64,000 nt of DNA from Macrotrachela quadricornifera (Eukaryota; Rotifera; Eurotatoria; Philodinida; Philodinidae). The stretch spans positions 615,357-679,356 of the forward strand of contig JAJEKB010020704.1 of NCBI GenBank assembly GCA_022393335.1, read 5' to 3'. Position 1 is the first letter of the stretch. The number at the start of each line of letters is the position of its first letter. Below are positions 55,261 through 64,000 of the stretch, piece by piece. The notes below the pieces were generated by a model that worked only from the letters and a program-made list of their open reading frames with translations, ran no database searches and had not been told where the DNA came from. The translations under genes and the position numbers were made by a program.

Positions 55261-57510
55261 TCAGATTGTCATTGGTTCTTGTTCGTTATGTTTATCATTT
55301 TGTTCTATTTTCTGTTGTGATATTGATGTTGTCAGATTTTGTGGAACTGCTGATCCATATAACAAGTATACTAAACCTCCAATTGTGTAAACAATCATAA
55401 AGATAATAAAAAGACGTCTCCATTCGCTAAGAATTGGTTCTTGTATTATAATTCCAGCGATTATATTTGCACCAAGACTTCCTATTGATCCAAATGTGAT
55501 TGATAATCCAAAAAGAATGCTCGAATAGACAGGTGCTACATCAGCAAAATTAACAACATAACCAGAACCATAACCAAAACCTTAAATTAATCATACAAAA
55601 AAATAACATAATATCTATTATTTAGATCTGATTAGAATTCCTCAGATTGCTATTGACAATTTTATAAAATCTTTTTACATGAGTCAAATAGTGAAGTACA
55701 GTAACTAGATTGTTTTTCAATAAACTTTAATTCATACTATTTTTGAAATAAATCCAAAGAGAATTCACAAAGTATTTGCAACAGTTGCAGGGATTTCCGT
55801 GAAAGAAGAGAACATATCAATGATGATTCTTAATCTAATCGTTCAGTTTCCGAACTTACAGATGAAAATATTGAACTACTATTCGTTTCAAAATAAAAGG
55901 CTGCAAAATTTCATTAGTTTGACAATTGATCAATCAGATGAATTTTTCATAGGCATCTGAAAAATCAGCCTTCAGAGCGATAGCATTGCCGCGATGAGCA
56001 TCTCTGCTCAATAAAATAAATAGTTTTCTATTTCGTTTACAGAAGCCTAGCAAGAATTTATCGGGTTACTTAATCATCAAAGTAAGTAAAATAATTGATA
56101 TTTATAATTTACCTGAACCAGCAAGAAAAATAAATATAGTTATAATTCCCAATGGTTGTCGTGTTCCATCACAAAAACAAAGTGCAATCATACATAAAGC
56201 AGGAATAAATGATGTAAGAGAATTAAATAATTTTCGTACATTAGTTAATATCATTAGATTTTTTTTAACAAGATAATCAGCAATTATTCCTAAATAATAA
56301 AAAGAAAATTAAATTTTATTTTTTCTAATTAAAATTAAACAAATGATTTTATTTTACCAGATGAAAGACTACATATAGCCATAATAATAAATCCACTAGC
56401 TAATATATAACCTGCATTTTGTGTAGATACATGATGAATTTCTGTTAATAATTTTCCAATATTTGTATAAAAAAAGAAAAGTCCAAATACATTACATGAA
56501 TGAGTAATAAATAAAGCACTTATTGGTTTTGATTGTATTATATTTTTCCATGGAAGTGAAAAAAATGAAATATTTCGTCCATTTTTTATTACGACTTCTT
56601 GATTAATTATTCCACAAATATAATTTCGTTCAGTCTTATCTATTCTTTTATGTTTTTTAGGAGAATCAGATACCAACCATAACCATAAGAAAAACCAAAT
56701 AAATCCAAATATACTTGATAAAATAAATATATGCATCCAACCTGAATTTATATAACGACAAAGAATACCACCAAGAAACATCATAGTTGCTATATCAAAA
56801 CAAAATTCTGATTAAGAAATTTTCAAAAAAAATCTTCCTAACTTACATGTACCCATATGAGTACCAGAAAAACTAATTGCTGTTAAAGTACCTCTTTCAA
56901 CAGGTACAGCCCATAATGACCATATTGTATAAGTTGCTGGAAAAAGAGCTCCATGACCAAGACCAGTTATTATTCGTAGAATAAATACAAGTAAAAAATG
57001 AGTTTCTGACAAAAAATACATTATCGATAAAGCTAATGTAGAAATAGTACTCATTAATAGAAAATAAGCATATACTTTCTTTGCACCGATTTTAATTGAT
57101 AACCATCCACCTATTAATATTAAAAGATCATTTTCAAAAAAGAAATTCTTGTTAAATTAAGACTAACCTGGTACAAGTGTTAATATATAACCTGCCCAAT
57201 AACCTCCAAGAATAATTTGTTGTTCTAATTCAGTCCATTGAAATTGTTTTTCTTTTGAAAATATAAAACTAATTTTGCTTAAAGATTTTTCTTTTGTTAT
57301 ATTATGATAAACAAAATCTGGTATTGATTCAAATTTAATATCATAATCAGTTTTATTAACCATACATACAATAGCAATAGACATACTAAGACGTTGTGCA
57401 TATTGAATAAAAAGACCAAAACAAACAAGTAATGATAAAGTAAAACGAGTTGATGGAATAAGTCGTGGTGGTTTTTCATATTCTTCTTCACTAATAATCA
57501 TTGGTTTCAT
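55261..57510 (-). CDS. SLC17-type major facilitator transporter, five exons
   Basis: The spliced product is 511 residues. Exons in order of translation are 57510-57168, 57110-56847, 56789-56358, 56289-56113 and 55580-55261; all introns are GT-AG and every junction has phase 1. It is a twelve-helix MFS protein of the SLC17 (sialin/vesicular glutamate/phosphate) family. Evidence: RFTLSLLVCFGLFIQYAQR then LSMSIAIVCMV in helix 1; a luminal loop with NKT and NIT glycosylation sites; GGYWAGYILTLVPGGWL in helix 2; GLGHGALFPATYTIW then VPVERG in helix 4; and a late GFGYGSGYVVNFADVAPVY segment. SLC17 members move organic anions with H+ or Na+. Substrate is not readable: the sialin histidine position in PAxHxxW is Tyr here, and the VGLUT glutamate position is His (GLGHG). 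The last intron (532 bp) is longer than the others. Confidence 0.88.
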
Positions 57511-59026
57511 TTTTTATTCGAAAAATTAAATATACAAATAATTCATTTTTCCTTTTTTTTTTATATCTAATGATTCGATTTGCCTTCTTTCTTTTTTTTT
57601 TGTCCTTAGAATATGACGCACTCAAGCATGACACATTATATTGTTTCAGTACACAATGGTAATTTCTAAGAGAATACGAATCTGACCTCATTTTGAATTA
57701 CGCAAGTGAATTTACTCAGGAGAATTTTAATAAATCTATTCAATTTACTTACAATTTTTGAATCATCATAAAAATTAATATTGTTTAAGAATCTTAAATA
57801 GAGATAAAACAATATCAATAGAATTTTTACTTTATTTTTATTTGGATGTATTTCCAATATTGAATCAGTCTTATTGTTATGAAATCTATTTTAGTATTCA
57901 TGAACATACTTTATTTTATAGAAATAAAATATAAAGTTATTTTACCTGGTATGTTAGTGTTATATATGCACCTCAAATAAACGATTTGGTAATATTAAAA
58001 GAAGAAAAAAAAATGATCAATGAAGCATGACTGTGGTAGCAAAGAACAGAAAAGGAGTTTTTATCATCTTTTTTATTCCCTTGACTGAAGAGAAGATCAT
58101 ATGAAATTAATATGTTTGTGTCAGCAGTGAACAATTGTACTCGTTTATGGAAAAAATGCTTCATCCCACAAAAGATCATACATATTAAAGAGAAATTGGA
58201 AGAAAAAAATATATATATACATATACAAATATAATCCATTGTATTATTTATTGTATCTATCTTTGAATGATAAAACACGAATAACTTTGCTCATTCCATT
58301 AGCGTACCTAAACATACATAACAGAAACAAAATATATCTTACAGAATATATCTTATATAAACGATCATCTACAATTCCGCTAAAAACCAAACACTTAGCC
58401 TCTTTTACAAAAAAATTCTTAAATTCTTTCTTAAAATCTTTCACTTCAATTTATTCACTGGCAGTTCTACAAACAATTTCACTTGATATTTAATACATTT
58501 TCACAGACAAAAGTCGACTTCTGTTGAATACTAACCTAAGCGAAAAAATTCTCAATTTCTCCTCAATCTATTTTACTTCCATTTCTACGTATAAATGCGG
58601 TTTGAATAAAAAATTTCCACTTGGAATATCACCATTTTTGTTAGGAAAATCCATTTCTACCAAAACTCCCTCAACATCAAACAAAACACAATAGAAAAAT
58701 ATCCATTTTACTCTAATTTATTTCAATTTCACTTTATAAGCGGAGACGTCCATGAACTATTCCAGCTTCAAATAAAACCGTTTCCAATAGAAAAATTCCA
58801 TTTCTACTTAAAACTCCTATTACGCTACAAAAAAAACAAAACTTACCGATTTTTCTTTATTTTCTTTCAATCTCTCGTTATAGGTAAGGTTATGGATCGG
58901 CAATTTCTGCCTACAAAATACCTCAACGTTTACTTCATAAAAGATATTCTGCTTGACTTTTTGAGGTTAAAGCATTTCTCCTTGATGTAGAACAATTTCT
59001 CTCTGCAGGAGGAAAATGGTCCAGCC
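57511..59026. other. Intergenic, upstream of SLC17 gene
   Basis: The first part presumably holds the promoter and leader. Around 58555-58850 two diverged direct copies of about 150 bp share AAATCCATTTCTAC-like and AAAATTCC-like stretches. No gene supported. Confidence 0.4.
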
Positions 59027-59488
59027 CTCAAGAGGATATAAGTCCAAGTCGAGATGTGCCTGAGATATTGACTTTTTACTATATTTTTCCTATGAAACTT
59101 CATATTTTCCGTAAAATCAAAGTTTTCAATTTTGACGTAAAATTTTGTCCATATCAACATCCCAACTACAGTAGCTCATCTACAAAGTTTCAGAATTTTT
59201 GAAGTAAGCATTCTCAAGGTATGAGTCTGTTAAGATAAACACAGTTTTTTATGGATATTCTTGTATGTATGAATATTTTGAAATCATTATATATCGGGAA
59301 TGCTTATTCCAAAAATTCTGAAACTTTTGTAGATGAACTACTGTAGTTGAGATGTTGATATGGACAAAACTTTACGTCAAAATTGGAAACTTTGATTTTA
59401 TGGAAAACGTGGAGTTTCATAGGAAAAATATAGTAAAAAGTCAATATCTCAGGCAAATCTCAACTCGGGCTCATATCCTCTTAGGTTT
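59027..59488. repeat. Near-perfect inverted repeat, arms about 190 bp
   Basis: The left arm (59027-59218) and right arm (59303-59488) are reverse complements with few mismatches: AGAGGATATAAG...GCCTGAGATATTGACTTTTT, AATTTTGACGTAAA, and AGTTTCAGAATTTTTG each have a complement on the right. The spacer is about 85 bp and no frame is shared. A young fold-back element by the low divergence. Confidence 0.88.
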
Positions 59489-60014
59489 TTTCTAGTTTAT
59501 ATATTCTCTACTTATGGACAAAGTTTGGGTTTAAGACCTCGTTGACACCTAGGAAAGTGCCCTCATAAGAATTTAAAAAAATGCTGAGAAAAACTGGGAA
59601 AGATGTTTTATTTGAAACTTGTAATTTTTGGACCGATCGATTGTATTGCATGTCTCAAAATAATAGACACTATTTAAAATGATAAAAATATCTATGCTTT
59701 GTAGAGAATTTCACAAGAAATCTTTCTATAAAATATTTTTTATGCCGAATTATTGATGACACAAATGCGAGATACTAAGAGATTCATTTAATTTTCTGCT
59801 CCGTCCGTTGTATTCCGTCAAATTCTCTCGCAAAATGTGGTAATACAATACATTTGTTGCTGATATTGTACCATCTTATATTATTGTTCACTCTGTGTAT
59901 TCCTTTTTCGTCTCTCATCTTTTATTGATAGTCTATTAACAGTCCTTCAAACATTCAATAAATATTACCAAAAAAAAATGTATTTATTTTGTTATTGATG
60001 TGTGTATATTCGCT
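59489..60014. other. Intergenic, nothing recognised
   Basis: AT-rich; 3' flank of the acetyltransferase gene. Confidence 0.4.
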
Positions 60015-60638
60015 TCAGAGTTTTCGTCCGACCAGTGTGCAACGATCATGAATGCCCATATTTGATAGATTTTCTTTATCATATGTTTCATAGATAATCT
60101 CGTTTAATATTTGATAATTCAGTTTTAAAAATGCTTTTAAAGAATAATGAGAAGTTGTTTCAGTATAAGCTGCTTCTAAATGAAAATGTTCCTTAGCATA
60201 ATCTAAACTTTTTTCTATTAACTTTTCACTTAAACGTTGACCACGATAATTTGAATCAACACTAACTACACCCGTATATAATATACGATCAACATTGAAA
60301 TAATCAAAAACATTTCTCGTTTCTTGTAAACTACCTAACATTTTGTAAATATAACGTAAAGCTTTCGATTGAAATTTATTAGCATTGTCTTCATCATTTT
60401 TATGTTTAATTGTATTTATTATCATACCAGCAATTTTATTTCCATCTACAAAAACAAATGAACATTGATCATTGATACCATATTTTATAACTGCATTAAT
60501 AAAATCTTCAACTTCGATCGGTAAATCGTAACCGAAACGTTCATTTAGTGGTTCATGAAGGAAAAATGAATTTAATAGAAGTGATTCAACTGCAGGTACA
60601 TGCTCATCAGTAAGAAGACGTAATTCGAGTTTAGACAT
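60015..60638 (-). CDS. GNAT N-acetyltransferase, arylalkylamine/dopamine NAT-like
   Basis: Single-exon protein of 207 residues. The start of the fold reads LELRLLTDEHVPAVESLL, followed by LHEPLNERFG, which matches the EPL motif of insect arylalkylamine N-acetyltransferases. Motif A, the acetyl-CoA pyrophosphate loop, is VVSVDSNYRGQRLSEKL (124-140); the usual RGxGxG/A is RGQRLS, a weaker version. EAAYTETTSHYSLKAFLKLNY (about 155-175) is motif B. Such enzymes acetylate amines such as dopamine, serotonin or polyamines in the cytosol. The exact substrate is unknown. Length fits the family (about 200-240). Confidence 0.82.
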   Translation of the reverse strand: MSKLELRLLTDEHVPAVESLLLNSFFLHEPLNERFGYDLPIEVEDFINAVIKYGINDQCSFVFVDGNKIAGMIINTIKHKNDEDNANKFQSKALRYIYKMLGSLQETRNVFDYFNVDRILYTGVVSVDSNYRGQRLSEKLIEKSLDYAKEHFHLEAAYTETTSHYSLKAFLKLNYQILNEIIYETYDKENLSNMGIHDRCTLVGRKL

Positions 60639-61920
60639 CTAAAATTATGAGAAATACAAACTTTATATCATTTTAAAAATCTCTGAATGTATGTTGCAAA
60701 ACGAGTGTACAATGAAACTTCGTGCCTCTTTTCGGCATGTATATAATGTGTTGAATGTATGGAGCACGTGCGACTTCATAGTGTGTTCGTCGCTTCACTT
60801 GCTAGCACTTATTTCACCAATACATTTGCTTTTTCTTCTTATGTATTTATTGATGTTTGCTATTGGTACACGAGAAAAAAGGAGAAAAGAAAGAGTCATT
60901 GCTTAATGCGTATTTCGTGTTATTTGTACTGAATTAAAAATGCTCTTTAACTACATTTGCTATTTTATATAATATTCGAAGGAAGTATTTCATACATAGA
61001 AGGTTCGATCTATAGCTCTAGCCCGAATTATTATTCAGACTTACAGAAAATAAAATTCGACGGTAGTTTTACTATGATAGTAAATATTATTCATATAATA
61101 CAGCGCACTTTTGCTGAGCTACAAAAAAACACCTTGTAATATGAAATGAAATATTCGATTCTAACCATTCTGCATTTGTTTAAGCGATTTCTCGAGAATG
61201 ATGTAATGAAAAATTCTAGCATTTGCAGTTTGATTAGATCTTTGTTAGTAGAACAAGAATTGCACGAAATATAAAAACGTGTAATGCTTCGTTCGGAGAA
61301 TTACAGATGGCGCAACTAGTAAAAATGACTAATCTTGTATCTTTTGTTTTTATTAGAAGGCATTCACTGGTTGAATCGTACTGTTTTCTTCGGTGCTTCA
61401 GACTGTTCTGCGTGGTTATTTTTTTTTATTTAGCCCATCGAAATACATTTTTTTGGCAATTACAAAGTCTTTCAGAAGAGATTAAATAGTAAAATTTTAT
61501 CAAAAAATATTTTCCCAGGTCGATCGTTCCGTGGACGGATCCCGCCGTTTCCAGGCCGGATTAAAACGGAAACGACAGGAAAAAATCACGGAATATGGAA
61601 GCTATATTCCCGCCGGAATTTCTTCGTACCGGAACTGTTCAAATCCTCTCAATTGCAGCAATCGAAAAAAGTCGGAAGAATTCAATATCTCACAGGATAC
61701 TCATCGGAATCACAGCGTAAACCACCGGAAAGGGTGGGAATGAAGCTGTAAATCGATGGAAATCACATCATATCCTATTCTTAAAAACCTACTATATTTC
61801 TCATACTATTTTCAGCGTTTCTTCTCCAAAGCTCACTATTCAACTTATCATAAATTCTATTTCTGTTGAATATAATTCTTTAAGTATTTTCCCATGATCA
61901 TTCCGAAAAATTCTTCAACA
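60639..61920. other. Intergenic with a GC-richer island
   Basis: Upstream flank of the acetyltransferase. From about 61515 to 61750 the base composition is richer in CCG/CGG, with the small hairpin GGAATAT-GGAAGCT-ATATTCC at about 61590-61612. The 70-codon frame there (61531-61743) is not recognisable as a gene. Confidence 0.4.
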
Positions 61921-62200
61921 TTTCAGTTAGTTTTTCTCGTAGATTTTCTGATAGATTTCGCTCAAAATTTCTCGTGACTTTCTCCGATTTTCCTTAGAAT
62001 TTCTCAAGGATTTCTTCGATTTCCTTAAGAAATTCCCAAGGATTTCTATGATTCCTACAGGATTTCATTGGGATTTCCTCAAGCAGTACTAGAGGATTTC
62101 TGCGTGTCTTTTGCTGGAATTGTATTAGGATCATTCCTAGTCTCTCGATTTCACTAGGATCATTCCTAGTTTTGCTGGTAAATCTCTGGAATCGTTCTCA
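61921..62200. repeat. Degenerate GGATTTC minisatellite
   Basis: Recurring AAGGATTTCTTCGATTTCC/AGGATTTC-like units of roughly 20-25 bp. They end in two close copies of the palindrome-like AGGATCATTCCTAGT (about 62127 and 62156). Confidence 0.55.
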
Positions 62201-64000
62201 GAAAATGCGCATGAAATGAGAAAAAAAACACTTGTATATATAGTTGTTAGGCTGCAAAATAAAACTATGAATGAGTAGTAGTCAGAAATTTTATTGAAAT
62301 TGTATTTAAATCTAATTTTTAGATTTTTGTATGGAATTTGTACAGTTAGTTAATTAACTCTTTTCAATGGGTATGTTTCAGTTGAATTTTTTTCTCTATA
62401 ATTTTCCAAAAAAGATTTACTGAGAATCTGGATTCTTTTATAAAAATGTTTCAAATACTCTTAGATCATAGAGAAGATTTTTATGTATCTGCTAGTGAAA
62501 AAATTGTCACAAAAAGACAGATAGAGCACTTAGAAACTTATTTTTTCTAATTAAGCTAAATATAGCTGAGATTATACATTTACCCTTCGTCCATCAGCAT
62601 AATTATACATTTTCCTAATGTGGGGTAAATGTATAATGCTGATAGTTATCTCTGAAAATCCACCATCACTATGTTACACGATCAGATTTTGAAAAACTAA
62701 TTTTACAGATCGATAGAGAAACTAGAGCTCCACCCGGAACAAGTCCGGGTAGATAAGTCGGCTGACTGCAGACACTAGTGCACATCCATATCTCCTTATG
62801 ATATCAATAGAAATAGCTGCACTCGATATTTTCTATAACAATAGACATGATAACCGCATATTCGCCTTTCACATACTTTTAATCAAACAAACTGCATATA
62901 CGAGTTCGTATTAAAAACTTTATTGTGATAAGACAATAAATAACATCAATCACATTCATTATCTTATAATACAGACAGTTGCTTTAGCCGTACCAAACTT
63001 TGAGTCATTTATGACCATATATAGAAAACAACAGCTGTCAATTATTCTATCTATGACCATATAAAGAAGTTTAGTATTGTTTTTTCGAATCTTCATAGTT
63101 CCCGTATGGAGACAAATTTTGAAAAACGGCTTTCAGATGTGCACTCACCACATTGTCACGATTTCGACAACCTTTTTCTCACCTTGAAAAAGTGTTGTGA
63201 GCCCGAGATCGGATGGCTGACTTAAATCGTGACTCATCGCGTAGAAGAAAAAGAAGAAGAAGAAGAAGAAGAAGAAGAAGAAGAATTTACCATGGCGACC
63301 AAGCGACTGAAAAACAATAAGTCGGCTGACTGCACGAAGTGCAAAGCCGACTTAAAGATTTCTATTGATGTATTGTGAAGAAAGTTTTTTTAAAATATTG
63401 AAAAATAAAAACAAATAAGTTCTAAAAGACATGATTGATTTTATTATATATTTACCTCATCTTACTCTAAATCATTAGAAAAGAATGCATACTTATTTCA
63501 AATAACTGGATAGAACTGAATTTTGTAACTAAATGTTGTGTGCAGAATTTTGACAAATCTGTTACTGTTGTGGAGGATTATGAAGTCCTATAAAAATATT
63601 TTTATTCTCCATAGCCCAAAAACAAAAAAAAATATATTAAAATAAATTTCAAAGCTGTTTATCATTATATTCAGTCTTGATTTTTTTGACGAAATTTGAG
63701 AATACAAGTGATAGATTTTCTAGCACGATCGTATAACAAAAATTTTGAAATTTCTGACAAAAACAGTGAATAAAAACACGACCCAGATCGTTTCATATAG
63801 CTATCTTACAACCTAAACCTATAAAAAGTACAAAGAACTGGAAAAGGTCTATCGTAAAAAAATTTTTTTTGGAGAAATAAACACTTCTAGTCTCCTTTTG
63901 CACTACTAAACGAAATACATATAACTTCTTGAAGGATTATATTCTAACATATCTAAAGGACCCCGCCGGATAAGGGTCAAAATCTGCCACCCTACAGAAT
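62201..64000. other. Intergenic with small hairpins and a GAA microsatellite
   Basis: TATACATTTACCC (about 62573) is mirrored by GGGGTAAATGTATA (about 62621). CCCGGA-acaag-TCCGGG forms a hairpin at about 62733-62749, followed by AAGTCGGCTGACTGCA; the last motif recurs at about 63320, where AAGTCGGC...GCCGACTT folds around TGCACGAAGTGCA. A (GAA)n tract fills about 63243-63285. No gene supported. Confidence 0.45.

Noticed and set aside
57297..57491. Minus-strand 64-codon frame MKKNMKNHHDLFHQLVLL
   Set aside because: Shadow frame inside exon 1 of the SLC17 gene.
62730..62790. Second Helitron 3' end (CCCGGA-acaag-TCCGGG hairpin, then ACTAGTG about 30 bp later)
   Set aside because: The distance from hairpin to CTAG is too long and no matching TC 5' end was found.
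1..64000. CRISPR arrays, operons, riboswitches or bacterial-type terminators
   Set aside because: None seen. Introns and eukaryotic gene families show this is nuclear eukaryotic DNA; the regularly spaced repeats are minisatellites or LRR exons.

Overview
The window looks like bdelloid rotifer genomic DNA, of the Adineta/Rotaria type. Both strands are strongly AT-rich. Genes are intron-poor or carry short GT-AG introns, mostly 49-57 bp. The genes include a rhodopsin-type GPCR with the QAFYR/DPQL variant motifs, F-box proteins whose first exon ends at 'YHRYQ', and tandem 28-residue leucine-rich repeats. Transposon remnants and fold-back elements are unusually dense. The organism assignment is inferred from this gene and repeat style; no species marker is present. 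Two assembly gaps occur: 400 N at 33111-33510 and 10 N at 46979-46988.

Layout. 0-4.2 kb: a two-exon GPCR (+), a palindromic TTCGCCAATTGGCGAA satellite, and a tRNA-Glu. 5.5-14.7 kb: a five-exon minus-strand gene that joins a FAF1-like UAS thioredoxin fold to a PARP-type ADP-ribosyltransferase domain, then a transposon-rich stretch holding a TA-flanked MITE, a short Helitron, and a 2.2-kb composite palindrome built partly from a 35-bp minisatellite. 14.6-18.5 kb: a fold-back element, a dead mariner, and a GMC oxidoreductase gene. 19.8-26.4 kb: several fold-back elements, an orphan F-box exon, and a decayed non-LTR retrotransposon. 26.8-28.7 kb: an intact 628-residue F-box protein.

32.4-39.0 kb: a second F-box exon, an assembly gap inside an inverted repeat, more fold-backs, and a 13-fold array of 84-bp exons, each encoding exactly one LRR, closed by a terminal exon. 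39.4-48.6 kb: a possible piggyBac-like relic, a SET/MYND methyltransferase, a secreted double-TIL protease inhibitor, a pogo/Tigger-like element and a RING/TRAF-type zinc-finger protein. 48.9-55 kb: a long inverted repeat, an uncharacterised two-exon gene with a MITE in its intron and a second family member just upstream, and another fold-back. 55.2-60.7 kb: a five-exon SLC17-type transporter, a near-perfect inverted repeat, and an arylalkylamine-type GNAT acetyltransferase. 60.7-64 kb: repeats and a GAA microsatellite.

The genes do not form a pathway. They are independent eukaryotic transcription units, several from families expanded in bdelloids (GPCR, F-box, LRR, SMYD). The two most notable objects are the UAS-PARP fusion (6912-8447) and the exon-per-repeat LRR array (37091-39000), which is phase-compatible with the F-box exon 4.5 kb upstream. 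Spliced gene models were built by hand from reading frames and GT-AG sites and have no transcript support.
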